A stretch of DNA of 64,000 bases from Candidatus Gastranaerophilales bacterium (GTDB lineage: Bacteria > Cyanobacteriota > Vampirovibrionia > Gastranaerophilales > Gastranaerophilaceae). The DNA is taken from the NCBI GenBank assembly GCA_944325145.1, contig CALYDL010000008.1, positions 1-64,000 on the forward strand, in the 5' to 3' direction. How positions within the stretch are numbered: the first letter of the stretch is position 1; every line of letters begins with the position of its first letter. The position numbers were made by a program, and so were the translations under genes. Shown piece by piece: positions 44,789 through 55,044 of the stretch. The notes beneath the pieces were generated by a model. That model worked only from the letters and a program-made list of their open reading frames with translations. It did not search any database and was not told the DNA's origin.

Positions 44789-45581
44789 CTTAATTTTATC
44801 AGGGAACGGGTTGATGTCTAATATCCCGTCAACCTTTGAAATTAAACCTTCAAACGAAAAAGGGATACGATTTCACATAAAAAACAGCACAATAGAGGTA
44901 AAAACCGAAAATGTTGTTTCAACAGACCACTGTGTTGTTCTTGCAAACCTTCAAACGGGCGCAAAAATTGCCTTAATTGAACATTTTATGGCAGCTTGCG
45001 CAATAGTTGGGCTGGATGCACTTGATATTTATGTTGAATCAGAAGGTTTTGAAACCCCTATTTTTGACGGAAGTTCTAAAAAATGGGTGGAAGAATTCAA
45101 TAAAGCTGGCTTTGTTGGCGAAAGTGATGAAATTAAACCGTTAGATACTCCTGTTATTTTTCAAGCAGGGAAAAGCAGTATTGTTTTAATTCCAAGCGAT
45201 AAAACAACAATAACATATTCTGTTAATTTTAATCACCCTGAATTAAAAAACAGATGGGTAACTTTAGACCCTGATAAAAATTTAGATGAAATAATTGAAG
45301 CAAGAACTTTTGGCTATCTTAAAGACCTTGAAACCTTCCAAAAAATGGGCTTTTCAAAGGGTGTTACCATTGAAAATACCGTTGGGCTGACAGATGATGG
45401 CTACACAACAGAATTAAGGTCTGAATTTGAGCCTGTTAAACATAAAATTCTTGATATTTTAGGAGATATTTATTTAACAGGGCTAAACCCGTTCAAATTA
45501 AAAGCTAACATTCTTGTAAAAGAAGCAGGCCATAGCTATCACATTGAAATGGCAAAAATTCTTGAAAAACAGTATAAATAA
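44769..45581 (+). CDS. lpxC: UDP-3-O-acyl-GlcNAc deacetylase LpxC
   Basis: Zinc deacetylase, the committed step of lipid A synthesis. Zinc ligands are visible in LIEHFMAA and in [10 protein letters not shown] (HxxxD), with the late His in AGHSYH. 270 aa, slightly short because it is a single-function form without a fused FabZ. It sits between lpxD and fabZ. Confidence 0.95.
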   Translation: MKTLKSNLILSGNGLMSNIPSTFEIKPSNEKGIRFHIKNSTIEVKTENVVSTDHCVVLANLQTGAKIALIEHFMAACAIVGLDALDIYVESEGFETPIFDGSSKKWVEEFNKAGFVGESDEIKPLDTPVIFQAGKSSIVLIPSDKTTITYSVNFNHPELKNRWVTLDPDKNLDEIIEARTFGYLKDLETFQKMGFSKGVTIENTVGLTDDGYTTELRSEFEPVKHKILDILGDIYLTGLNPFKLKANILVKEAGHSYHIEMAKILEKQYK

Positions 45582-45596
45582 TTAGAGGAGAAAAAT

Positions 45597-46046
45597 ATGA
45601 CCGAAGTTGCAGAAAAACCAATTTCGCTTGATATAATTGAAATTATGAACCTTATACCGCACAGGTATCCTTTTTTGTTGGTTGATAGAATAACTGAATG
45701 CATTCCGAATAAATATTCTAAAGGCTATAAAAATTTAACGGCAAATGAAATGTTTTTTAACGGGCATTTTCCAAATAACCCAATTATGCCTGGGGTTCTT
45801 CAAATTGAAGCGCTTGCTCAAACAGCGGCTCCAATTTTACTTACAATGGAACAATACAAAGGCAGACTTGCATTATTTGCAGGGGTTGACCATGTTAGAT
45901 TTAAAAACATCGTTCGCCCCGGAGACAGATTTGATATGGAAGTTGAAATGATAAAAGTTAAAGGGCCGATTGCAAAATGTATGGGCAAAGGCTATGTTGA
46001 CGGCAAACTTTGTGTAGAAGCAGAAATTACGATAGCATTAAAATAG
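45597..46046 (+). CDS. fabZ: 3-hydroxyacyl-ACP dehydratase FabZ
   Basis: Dehydratase of fatty acid elongation, with the hot-dog core PHRYPFLLVDRI and the active-site NGHFPNNPIMPGVLQIEALAQ. 149 aa. AGAGGAG precedes the ATG. Confidence 0.96.
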   Translation: MTEVAEKPISLDIIEIMNLIPHRYPFLLVDRITECIPNKYSKGYKNLTANEMFFNGHFPNNPIMPGVLQIEALAQTAAPILLTMEQYKGRLALFAGVDHVRFKNIVRPGDRFDMEVEMIKVKGPIAKCMGKGYVDGKLCVEAEITIALK

Positions 46047-46059
46047 GAAGAAGAAAATT

Positions 46060-46863
46060 ATGGCAATCCATAAAACAGCAATTATTGACGAAAGCGCAAA
46101 AATATCTGAAAGTGCAACAATTGGCGCATACGCATTTATAGGAAAAGATGTTGAAATTGGCGAAAACGTTACAATAGGCGAATATGCCCACGTTGAATAT
46201 GCCAAAATCGGCGATAATACTAAAATTTCACCATACGCTTCAATTGGCGGCGAACCGCAGGATTTGGGGTATAAAGGTGAAAAAACAGGCGTTATAATCG
46301 GTAAAAATTGCTGGATTAGAGAATTTGCCACTGTTAATAGAGCTTCAGGCGAAGGCACATTCACAAAAATCGGCGATAAATGTTTAATTATGGCATATGC
46401 CCATGTTGCTCACAATTGCGTTTTAGAAAATGAAGTTATTATGGCAAACGCAGCAACAATAGGCGGCCACACCCATGTTGGTTTTGGCGCTTGGCTTGGC
46501 GGTATGAGCGTTTATCATCAAAACGTTAGAGTTGGTGAAATGGCAATTGTTTCTGGCGCTTCTGCCACAAGAATGGATATTCTTCCTTATTCAAAATCAG
46601 AAGGCATTCCTGCAATTGTTATGGGCGTGAATGCCATTGGCTTAAAAAGAAAGGGAGTAGATAAAATTTCAAGAGATGCAATTCATAAAGCAATCAGAAT
46701 TTTAAAAAGCCCTGAATATAACACAACTCAAGCGCTTGAAATTATTGAAAAAGAAGTTGAAAAAAATGAATATGTTAATAAATTAATTGAATTCATTAAA
46801 ACTTCAAAAAGGGGCGTTTGCATTAAATCAAACAAAGAATTTCAACATTTAGAGGAAGATTAG
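46060..46863 (+). CDS. lpxA: UDP-GlcNAc O-acyltransferase LpxA
   Basis: First step of lipid A synthesis. A run of hexapeptide repeats, the catalytic His in AHVAHNCVLEN and the GGHTHVGFGAWLGG segment identify it. 267 aa, family length. It shares one base with the next gene. Confidence 0.95.
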   Translation: MAIHKTAIIDESAKISESATIGAYAFIGKDVEIGENVTIGEYAHVEYAKIGDNTKISPYASIGGEPQDLGYKGEKTGVIIGKNCWIREFATVNRASGEGTFTKIGDKCLIMAYAHVAHNCVLENEVIMANAATIGGHTHVGFGAWLGGMSVYHQNVRVGEMAIVSGASATRMDILPYSKSEGIPAIVMGVNAIGLKRKGVDKISRDAIHKAIRILKSPEYNTTQALEIIEKEVEKNEYVNKLIEFIKTSKRGVCIKSNKEFQHLEED

Positions 46864-47969
46864 TGAAGAATAATTTTTTTGAAAAATACGCTTCAGTTCT
46901 TGTTAACTATTCAACTAAAGTTAAAGAGAATGATTTGGTTTTAATTAAATTAGAAAGCCATTTAGCAGAACCTTTAGCTAAAGAAATTTATAGAGCCGTT
47001 ATTAAAAATGGCGCTCACCCTATTGTAAGGTGTTCTGTTGACGGCTTAAATGAAATTTTTCTAAAAAATGCAAACGATAACCAATTAAGCTATGTTGACC
47101 CAATTTCAAAATTAGAATTTGAAACGGTTAATGCAATTATTTCAATAGGTGCACCTTTAAATGTGAAAGCATTATCAAACCTTGATTCATCTAAAATGGC
47201 AAAAAGGTCTAGTGCTACAAGAGAACTTTCTCAAACAATGCTAAAAAGGGCAGAAAAAGGCGAATTAAATTGGGTTATAGCAGATTTTCCAACCCAAGCG
47301 CTTGCACAAGAAGCAAAAATGAGCTTAGATGAATATTTTGAATTTGTTGAAAAAGCCTGCTATCTTGATTTAGATGACCCTGTTTCAAAATGGCTTGAAA
47401 TTGGCAAAGAACAAAAACGAATTGCAGAAATTTTAAACGGCACAAAAAAACTCCACATCGTTGGAAACAAAACAGATATAGTTTTTAATGTTGAAAACAG
47501 AAAATGGATTTCATGCGATGGGTTAAATAATTTCCCTGATGGTGAAATTTTCACATCTCCTGTTGAAGACGATATAAATGGAACTATTTATTTTGATTTT
47601 CCTGCAATATATAGGGGAAATTCGGCAAATAAAATTCAATTAAAAATTGAAAACGGAAAAGTTATTGAAGCAGACGCTGAAATGGGCAAAGATTTCTTAA
47701 TTTCAATGCTTGATATGGATGAAGGCTCAAGGTTTATCGGCGAAATTGCAATCGGCACAAATGAAAGAGTTCAAAATGTTACAGGGAACATTTTATTTGA
47801 TGAAAAAATAGGCGGCTCGATTCATATGGCGCTTGGTGCTTCATATCCTGAAACAGGCGGCAAAAACGTTTCAGGGCTTCATTGGGATATAATTAAAAAT
47901 ATGAAAGAAAATTCTTTCATCTATGCCGATGAAAAATTAATTTATAAAGACGGCAAATTTGTAATTTAA
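46863..47969 (+). CDS. M29-family aminopeptidase
   Basis: A 368-aa thermophilic-type (M29) metallo-aminopeptidase. The N-terminal FEKYASVLVNYSTKVKENDLV, a GE..TSP.ED block (DGEIFTSPVEDDINGT) and the late IGTN and GGSIHMALGASYPETGG segments with metal ligands are all visible. GTG start at 46863 overlapping the lpxA stop. Cytoplasmic peptide turnover. Confidence 0.88.
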   Translation: MKNNFFEKYASVLVNYSTKVKENDLVLIKLESHLAEPLAKEIYRAVIKNGAHPIVRCSVDGLNEIFLKNANDNQLSYVDPISKLEFETVNAIISIGAPLNVKALSNLDSSKMAKRSSATRELSQTMLKRAEKGELNWVIADFPTQALAQEAKMSLDEYFEFVEKACYLDLDDPVSKWLEIGKEQKRIAEILNGTKKLHIVGNKTDIVFNVENRKWISCDGLNNFPDGEIFTSPVEDDINGTIYFDFPAIYRGNSANKIQLKIENGKVIEADAEMGKDFLISMLDMDEGSRFIGEIAIGTNERVQNVTGNILFDEKIGGSIHMALGASYPETGGKNVSGLHWDIIKNMKENSFIYADEKLIYKDGKFVI

Positions 47970-47970
47970 A

Positions 47971-48831
47971 ATGAATGAAATTTTTAATACCATTAAAAAT
48001 GCCCAATATCAACACATTAAAACCGTTGAAGAAAAAATTCGAAATGCCATAAAAATAAAGAAATCTCTTTTTTATGATTATTTTGAAACTTTTCTTTTTG
48101 ATGGTGCAAAAAGGCTAAGGCCTTTATTCATTTTTCTTATATCAAACTTAGAAGAATTTGAAATTGATGAAGATGTTTATAATTTGGCTGCAAGCGTTGA
48201 ACTTTTGCATTCTGCAAGCTTAATCCATGATGATATTTTAGATGATGCCGAAATTAGAAGAAACCACCCTGTTATTCATATTGAAAAATCAACCAAAGAA
48301 GCGGTTCTTGCGGGCGATTACCTTTTAAGTTTGTCTATGGATTTTATTTCCAAAATAAAAAACAATAATGTTTTTTCAATTCTTGCAAATGCAAGCTATA
48401 AAATGGTTGAATCTGAAATATATTCACTATCTAAAAGGTTTCAAAAAATAAACGAAGAAGAATATTTTAAAATATTAGAAAATAAAACCTCATCTCTTTT
48501 TATGGCATCCATTGAAGCATTATATGAAATAAAAAATAAACCTAAAAACTCTGATATTTTAAATTTTACAAAAGAATTTTCAATAATTTTTCAATTGAAA
48601 GATGATATTAATAACTTTTTAAATTGTGATGAAAAGAAATTATCAAATGATTCTTCTTGCGGAATAACCACCTTGCCTTATATCTTGGGGGCAAAAAATA
48701 ACAAAGATTATGCTATAATAGGCGAAGTTAAAAACTTTTTAAATAATAAAATAGAATTAACGGAAAAAATTTTAAAGAATTATAAAAATAATGAAAATTT
48801 AATTCTTTTGTTGAATTTGTTTAGAGGATAA
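47971..48831 (+). CDS. Polyprenyl diphosphate synthase
   Basis: A 286-aa trans-prenyltransferase. The first aspartate-rich motif is HDDILDDAEIRR at about 87-98. The second is KDDINNF, where the usual second pair of acids is altered. It makes a C15-C50 prenyl diphosphate for quinones or undecaprenyl carriers; chain length is not readable here. Confidence 0.88.
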   Translation: MNEIFNTIKNAQYQHIKTVEEKIRNAIKIKKSLFYDYFETFLFDGAKRLRPLFIFLISNLEEFEIDEDVYNLAASVELLHSASLIHDDILDDAEIRRNHPVIHIEKSTKEAVLAGDYLLSLSMDFISKIKNNNVFSILANASYKMVESEIYSLSKRFQKINEEEYFKILENKTSSLFMASIEALYEIKNKPKNSDILNFTKEFSIIFQLKDDINNFLNCDEKKLSNDSSCGITTLPYILGAKNNKDYAIIGEVKNFLNNKIELTEKILKNYKNNENLILLLNLFRG

Positions 48832-48832
48832 A

Positions 48833-49471
48833 ATGTCAAATAAAAAAGAAGAAATTATTGAAAAATCAACAAAATCTGCCCTAAGAGAAATTTTTGAAAC
48901 GGTTGTTTTTGTTCTTGTTGCAGTTATTTTAATTCGCTTTTTTGTAGGTGAATTAAGGTGGATTCCATCTTCTTCCATGTATCCTACTTTAATTGAAGGC
49001 GATAGAATTTTTGTTGAAAAAGTGACAAAACCATTTAGAGCGCCTAAAAGGGGCGATGTTGTTGTTTTTTATCCGCCGGATGAAACCTTAAAAACAGATT
49101 TTTTATCTGTTATGGCAAGATTAACAGGCATTTTTTGCAAAGATATAGCCTATATTAAAAGAATTATAGGCCTTCCAAACGATAAACTTGAAATAAAAAA
49201 AGAAAACGATAATTTTTATGTTTATATAAATGGCAAAAAAGAAATTGAGCCCTACATTTTAAGCGAAACCGATTGGATAGATTGCAGAGATGATATGTAT
49301 TGCGGCCCCTTTCAAATTCCTGATGGACAATATTTTATGATGGGCGATAACAGAGGAAACAGCCAAGACAGCCGTTTTTGGGGCTTTTTGCCTGAAAAAA
49401 ATATAATTGGCCGTGCGGTTTTTAAATTTTGGCCAATTCCAAGAATGGGTTTAATTAAATATAAAGATTAA
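48833..49471 (+). CDS. lepB: Signal peptidase I
   Basis: Membrane-bound leader peptidase. One N-terminal membrane helix (about 19-38), the nucleophile in WIPSSSMYPTL (about residue 46), GDVVVFYPP, the general-base Lys in AYIKRIIGLP and the GDNRGNSQDSRFWG box are present. 212 aa. Confidence 0.94.
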   Translation: MSNKKEEIIEKSTKSALREIFETVVFVLVAVILIRFFVGELRWIPSSSMYPTLIEGDRIFVEKVTKPFRAPKRGDVVVFYPPDETLKTDFLSVMARLTGIFCKDIAYIKRIIGLPNDKLEIKKENDNFYVYINGKKEIEPYILSETDWIDCRDDMYCGPFQIPDGQYFMMGDNRGNSQDSRFWGFLPEKNIIGRAVFKFWPIPRMGLIKYKD

Positions 49472-49499
49472 TTTTTAAAAAATATTTTTAACAAATAAA

Positions 49500-49535
49500 A
49501 ATGCACCATAATATTCATTTTGGTGCATTTCTTTT
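49500..49535 (+). terminator. Terminator after lepB
   Basis: AATGCACCA and TGGTGCATT form a perfect 9-bp stem followed by a T-rich run. Confidence 0.82.
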
Positions 49536-49682
49536 TCTTTTCTTCATAATACCATTCTTTAAACCTTTCTTCAAGGTTTGGTTTTTTATTTATTTTTATA
49601 TTTTTAACTTCCTTTTATTCAATAAAACCAACCTTTTTCACCCCATTACAACATAATGAATATTTTGTTGCGTTTGGTGATT

Positions 49683-49859
49683 AATGAAAGGATAGCGAAA
49701 TTCCGTAGCACGGATGTGAGGTGAAACCGAACGAAGTGCGCCAAGGCGAACGAACGGCGAAGCGACTGAAACCTTTTTAAGGTTTCAAAAGCGAAGCTCA
49801 AGATAAGTGAGCCGCTAGGAATTTCAAGAAGAAATAAAACAAAACAATGAAAGGATAAA
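49683..49859. repeat. GC-rich structured element flanked by 12-bp direct repeats
   Basis: AATGAAAGGATA occurs at 49683-49694 and again at 49848-49859, where it supplies the prepilin ribosome binding site. Between them lies a GC-rich 129-bp structure: GAAATTCCGTAGC at 49697-49709 pairs with GCTAGGAATTTC at 49814-49825 (one bulge), with an inner perfect stem TGAAACCTT/AAGGTTTCA. The composition differs sharply from the surroundings. It looks like an inserted palindromic repeat or a structured RNA. Confidence 0.65.
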
Positions 49860-49861
49860 TT

Positions 49862-50677
49862 ATGAAAAGATTTAAAAAAGGTTTTACATTAGCGGAAGTG
49901 CTTATCACACTTGCTATTATTGGTGTTGTTGCTGCAATTGCAATTCCATCTGTAATAAGTAACACTCAACAACAAGAATTTAAAACAGGATTAAGAAAAG
50001 CTGTAAGCGTTCTTAATTCAGCAATAACAATGAATATGGCAATAGATGGTGAAACGCCATATGACAATAAAGATTTATGGAACTATTTACAAAAGCACAT
50101 GTCAATAGTTAAAACAGTAGAACAACTTCCTTGGATGTCTACATATATTGGATGGGATGGCAGAAGTTATGGAGGCTACCAGAATTCAGCTTTTTATACA
50201 ACAGATGGAATGCGTTTTGAAATGGACGATGTTTCTCATGGGCTGAGTGAATCAAACAGGGTGACATTAAAACTACATGAATCCGGGCTCCATGCTTGTT
50301 TTGCATCGAAAAATGCCAATGAGATTACAGGCATGCCCGGTTGGGATGCTTTAAACCCCTCTCCTTGCGGCGGATGTGGCAGTTATGGATTGAAACATAA
50401 TCCAAATAATACAACCAAGGTTCCTTGTGCTCTTTTGGTGGATGTAAATGGCGACAGAAAACCTACGCCTCAAGTTGCAGAGTTTAATTCAAAATCAGAG
50501 GATTGCCAAGGAGATAATTTGTATAATCCGGACAAGTGTTCTCAAACTCAAAAATATTGGATTCCAACATTAGATTCTAAAAGGGTGTCAGACATATTTG
50601 TAATTTTGATAACAGAAGATAGAGCGATTCCTTATGGTGTGGTTGCTCAAAAAGCAATGTATCAAGCGCAGAAATAA
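49862..50677 (+). CDS. Type IV prepilin-like protein, copy 2
   Basis: Paralogue of the gene at 22997. The prepilin signature is KKG|FTLAEV with Glu5, and the first 60 residues are nearly the same as in copy 1 (RKAVSVLNSAITMNMA). The globular part has diverged and is longer (271 aa), but keeps the GGCGSYGL and LLVDVNGDRKP blocks. AAAGGATA lies about 7 nt before the ATG. It forms a pilus or pseudopilus subunit. Confidence 0.88.
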   Translation: MKRFKKGFTLAEVLITLAIIGVVAAIAIPSVISNTQQQEFKTGLRKAVSVLNSAITMNMAIDGETPYDNKDLWNYLQKHMSIVKTVEQLPWMSTYIGWDGRSYGGYQNSAFYTTDGMRFEMDDVSHGLSESNRVTLKLHESGLHACFASKNANEITGMPGWDALNPSPCGGCGSYGLKHNPNNTTKVPCALLVDVNGDRKPTPQVAEFNSKSEDCQGDNLYNPDKCSQTQKYWIPTLDSKRVSDIFVILITEDRAIPYGVVAQKAMYQAQK

Positions 50678-50695
50678 ATTTATCCTTTCATTTGT

Positions 50696-50727
50696 CGGCT
50701 TAAAGAATTTACTTTAGGCCGCTTTTT
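50696..50727 (+). terminator. Terminator after prepilin copy 2
   Basis: CGGCTTAAAG pairs with CTTTAGGCCG (one mismatch) and a T-run follows. Confidence 0.7.
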
Positions 50728-50740
50728 ATCAAACAAAAAA

Positions 50741-50767
50741 GACCTCTTAAATAGAGGCCTTTTTTTA
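50741..50767. terminator. Second terminator, near the minus-strand gene
   Basis: CCTCT/AGAGG stem with flanking A- and T-runs, so it can serve both the prepilin (plus) and the winged-helix gene (minus). Confidence 0.65.
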
Positions 50768-50786
50768 AACTTGCTTTAACAAAAAA

Positions 50787-50990
50787 CTATCTTAAAGAAA
50801 TTTTTGTGTGAGCACCTTTCTTTTGGTAGTTGATTTTGTCTTCTCTTGATAACCAGCCAAGACCCATAAATGTCATGTTGTCATCTAAGCTTAAATCTTT
50901 TTGCATTTTTTTAGTTGTAACTTCGCCGTTTGAATTTAAGTAATTCCAAATTTGGCCAGCTGCTTCAACGATTGATTCTTGCATTTCCAT
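50787..50990 (-). CDS. Winged-helix protein of the DUF2582 type
   Basis: A 67-aa protein that is a single winged helix (IVEAAGQIWNYLNSNGEVTTKKMQKDL, then the wing). The length and the MGLGWLSREDKI motif match the DUF2582 family. It may bind DNA. AAGGAG precedes its ATG by 9 nt. Function unproven. Confidence 0.8.
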   Translation of the reverse strand: MEMQESIVEAAGQIWNYLNSNGEVTTKKMQKDLSLDDNMTFMGLGWLSREDKINYQKKGAHTKISLR

Positions 50991-51108
50991 GTTTAATTTC
51001 TCCTTCTTAATGCTTTTAGCATAGTACTAAATAATATGTGACAAGTATTTGCTTGTTTTATGGTATTATATTAAAACAAGTTTCTAAAATTGTAAATGGA
51101 GTAAATGT

Positions 51109-51609
51109 ATGAGAAATTTAAAAAGCGGAAAAGCCTATTGTTACGGTGATGATGTAGATACTGATGTAATTATCCCCGCAAGATATCTTAACACTTCTGA
51201 TCCAAATGAATTAAAAAAGCACTGTATGGAGGATATTGACGCAAATTTTGCAAATAGTGTTCAAGAAAATGATTTTATTGTTGCAAAAGATAACTTTGGG
51301 TGCGGTTCAAGCAGAGAACATGCGCCGATTTCAATTAAAGCATCAGGCGTTAGTGCAGTTATAGCTAAAAGTTTTGCAAGAATATTTTATAGAAACGCAA
51401 TTAATATAGGCCTTGTTATTATTGAATCAGACACTTTGCCCGATGAAACAAAAACAGGCGATAAACTTGAAATGGATTTAGAAAACGGCGTTATTAAAAA
51501 TTTAACAACAGGTAAAGAATATCCTGTTACTGTTTTTCCTAAAGAAATTCAAGAATTAATTGATGTTGGCGGTCTTGTAAACTATACAAAGAAAAAATTG
51601 GGAGTATAA
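51109..51609 (+). CDS. leuD: 3-isopropylmalate dehydratase small subunit
   Basis: Small subunit of isopropylmalate isomerase in leucine synthesis. GDDVDTDVIIPARYL at the start and the swivel motif DNFGCGSSREHAP are clear. 166 aa, the short archaeal/cyanobacterial-like form. The large subunit leuC is not in the window. Confidence 0.93.
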   Translation: MRNLKSGKAYCYGDDVDTDVIIPARYLNTSDPNELKKHCMEDIDANFANSVQENDFIVAKDNFGCGSSREHAPISIKASGVSAVIAKSFARIFYRNAINIGLVIIESDTLPDETKTGDKLEMDLENGVIKNLTTGKEYPVTVFPKEIQELIDVGGLVNYTKKKLGV

Positions 51610-51612
51610 ACT

Positions 51613-52683
51613 ATGTATAAAATTACGGTTGTTGCAGGGGACGGCACAGGCCCCGAAGTTATGGCAGAAGCCAAAAAAGTTTTAAATAAAACGGCAGATG
51701 TTTTTAACATTAAATTTGAATTCAATGATTATTTAATAGGCGGTATTGCTTATGAAAAATTTGGCACACCGCTGCCTGATGTTACAATTAAGGCTGCAAA
51801 AGATTCTGATGCTGTTATGCTTGGTGCTGTCGGCGATTGGAAATATGACACCCTCCCTCCTGAAGTTCGCCCTGAAAGAGCATTATTGGGCATTAGAAAA
51901 GAATTAAATTTGTTTGCAAACCTTCGCCCTGCAATTGTTTGGGAAGAACTTGTTTCAAGCTCACCTTTGAAACCCGAAATTGTTTCAGGCGTCGATATTA
52001 TGATAATTAGAGAATTAACGGGCGATGTATATTTTGGTGAGCCCAAAGGTGTTGAAGTTAGAAACGGCAAAAAAACAGGCTTCAACAATATGATATACAA
52101 TGAAGATGAAGTTAGAAGAATAGCAAAAATTGCTTTTGAAACTGCAATGGTAAGAGATAAAAAATTATGCTCCGTTGATAAAGCAAATGTTTTAGATGTT
52201 TCAAGATTGTGGAGAGAAATTGTTATTGAAACATCTAAAGAATACCCTGAAGTTGAACTGTCACATATGTATGTTGATAATGCCGCAATGCAATTAATAA
52301 GAGCGCCTAAACAATTCTCAACAATTGTAACAGGCAACATTTTCGGCGATATTTTATCTGATGAAGCTTCAATGTTATCAGGTTCGCTTGGTTTGTTGCC
52401 ATCTGCAAGTTTATCTGATAAAGGTGTTTCATTATATGAACCAATCCACGGCTCAGCGCCCGATTTAACAGGTAAAGATGCAGTTAACCCGATTGCAACA
52501 ATTCTATCAGGGGCTATGATGCTTAAATATTCATTTAAAATGGATGAAGCCTACAAAACAATTGAAAATGCAATTCAAGAAGTTCTAAAAGAAGGTTACA
52601 GAACAAAGGATATAATGTCTGAAGGAAAAATCCTTGTCGGAACTAAAAAAATGGGCGATTTGATTGCAGATAAAATAAAATAG
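51613..52683 (+). CDS. leuB: 3-isopropylmalate dehydrogenase
   Basis: NAD-dependent oxidative decarboxylation in leucine synthesis. [12 protein letters not shown] at the start, the substrate loop [21 protein letters not shown], the Asp-rich metal site [14 protein letters not shown] and [14 protein letters not shown] are present. 356 aa. It follows leuD by 3 nt. Confidence 0.95.
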   Translation: MYKITVVAGDGTGPEVMAEAKKVLNKTADVFNIKFEFNDYLIGGIAYEKFGTPLPDVTIKAAKDSDAVMLGAVGDWKYDTLPPEVRPERALLGIRKELNLFANLRPAIVWEELVSSSPLKPEIVSGVDIMIIRELTGDVYFGEPKGVEVRNGKKTGFNNMIYNEDEVRRIAKIAFETAMVRDKKLCSVDKANVLDVSRLWREIVIETSKEYPEVELSHMYVDNAAMQLIRAPKQFSTIVTGNIFGDILSDEASMLSGSLGLLPSASLSDKGVSLYEPIHGSAPDLTGKDAVNPIATILSGAMMLKYSFKMDEAYKTIENAIQEVLKEGYRTKDIMSEGKILVGTKKMGDLIADKIK

Positions 52684-52694
52684 TTATAATGCAG

Positions 52695-52723
52695 ACGGGG
52701 GAACATAAACCCCCGTTTTTATT
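52695..52723 (+). terminator. Terminator after leuB
   Basis: ACGGGGG and CCCCCGT form a perfect stem with an 8-nt loop, then a T-run. Confidence 0.88.
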
Positions 52724-52727
52724 TTTA

Positions 52728-52736
52728 TGTTATAAT
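52728..52736 (+). promoter_or_regulatory. Extended -10 of gdhA
   Basis: TG-t-TATAAT lies 43 nt before the gdhA start, in contrast to the leaderless genes nearby. A GGAAGGG Shine-Dalgarno follows at 52764-52770. Confidence 0.6.
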
Positions 52737-52749
52737 CATGCCAAATTAA

Positions 52750-54156
<1,407 letters not shown>

Positions 54157-54175
54157 TTTAAAACAGAAATAATAA

Positions 54176-54206
54176 AAAGGCTTGCTTGTTGTGGCGAGCC
54201 TTTTTT
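54176..54206 (+). terminator. Terminator after gdhA
   Basis: AAAGGCTTGC pairs with GCGAGCCTTT (one G-T pair), followed by a T-run. Confidence 0.82.
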
Positions 54207-54236
54207 GTTTTTAAAATTGCCCAAAATCCCCCTATA

Positions 54237-54265
54237 TTGACTTTAGAATATCTTTTTGCTAAATT
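54237..54265 (+). promoter_or_regulatory. Promoter of rpsU
   Basis: TTGACT at 54237-54242, a 17-bp spacer, and TAAATT at 54260-54265 with an upstream TG-c extension. Confidence 0.65.
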
Positions 54266-54309
54266 CTAAGGTATAAAGGTAAACTAGGCTCTTAAAGGAG
54301 GTGAAAACA

Positions 54310-54483
54310 ATGCCTGAGGTACGCGTTAGAGAAAACGAAAATATTGAAAGCGCTCTTAAACGTTTTAAGAAGAAAATTCAAAAAGCGGGTATTTTATCTG
54401 AAATTAAACGCAGAGAAAGATACGAAAAACCTTCAGTTAAGAGAAAAAGAAAATCTGAAGCAGCTAGAAAAAGACGTGTTTAA
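54310..54483 (+). CDS. rpsU: Ribosomal protein bS21
   Basis: Small basic protein of the 30S subunit (57 aa), with [21 protein letters not shown] and the basic C-terminus [12 protein letters not shown]. The ATG at 54310 is chosen because AAAGGAGGTG stands 6 nt upstream; the GTG at 54301 lies inside that site. Confidence 0.95.
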   Translation: MPEVRVRENENIESALKRFKKKIQKAGILSEIKRRERYEKPSVKRKRKSEAARKRRV

Positions 54484-54490
54484 TATATAA

Positions 54491-54525
54491 AAAAAGGGGG
54501 TTTTAGTTTGCCCCCTTTTTAAAAA
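54491..54525 (+). terminator. Terminator after rpsU
   Basis: AAAAAGGGGG pairs perfectly with CCCCCTTTTT around a 10-nt loop. Confidence 0.88.
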
Positions 54526-54542
54526 AGATTTAGGGAGTTTTT

Positions 54543-55043
54543 ATGGCGAAAGATTGCAGTTTTGATGTGGTGTCTGAATTTGACAGGCAAGAACTTGTTA
54601 ATGCGGTTGATCAAACAAAAAGAGATATATCTTCAAGGTTTGACCTTAAAGATTCTAATTCATCCGTTGAATTGGAAGCTGATAAATCAATCACAATAAC
54701 AACTTCAGACAATATGAAACTTAAAAATATTGTTGACATTCTACAATCTAAAATGGTTAAAAGAAATTTAAGCATTAAAATTTTAGACCCTACACCTGTG
54801 GAAAATGCCTTGGGCGGCAATGTTAAACAGCTTTTTAATTTGAAAAAAGGTTTGAGCCAAGAATTAGCCAAAAAAATTACAGCTGAAATTAAAAATTCAA
54901 AATTAAAAGTTCAAGCTTCAATTCAAGGTGACCAAATAAGGGTAACAGGCAAAAGCAAAGATGACCTTCAAGAAGTTATTAAACTTTTAAGAAGCAAAGA
55001 AGACGATTTTCAAATTCCGTTGCAATTTGTAAATTACAGATAA
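54543..55043 (+). CDS. yajQ: YajQ-family nucleotide-binding protein
   Basis: A 166-aa YajQ protein with FDVVSEFDRQELVNAVDQTKRDISSRFD at the start and the repeat of that fold in the second half (VQASIQGDQIRVTGKSKDDLQ). Family members bind RNA, or cyclic di-GMP in some species. It precedes nadK by one nt. Confidence 0.93.
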   Translation: MAKDCSFDVVSEFDRQELVNAVDQTKRDISSRFDLKDSNSSVELEADKSITITTSDNMKLKNIVDILQSKMVKRNLSIKILDPTPVENALGGNVKQLFNLKKGLSQELAKKITAEIKNSKLKVQASIQGDQIRVTGKSKDDLQEVIKLLRSKEDDFQIPLQFVNYR

Positions 55044-55044
55044 A

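Larger units (their letters stand above)
49472..49861. other. 390-bp intergenic region before prepilin copy 2
   Basis: It holds the lepB terminator, an AT-rich stretch with no gene, and then from 49683 a GC-rich structured insertion directly upstream of the prepilin ribosome binding site. Confidence 0.6.

Noticed and set aside
51750-52340. 196-aa minus-strand frame across leuB
   Set aside because: leuB is unmistakable in the other direction, and this frame has serine-rich shadow composition.
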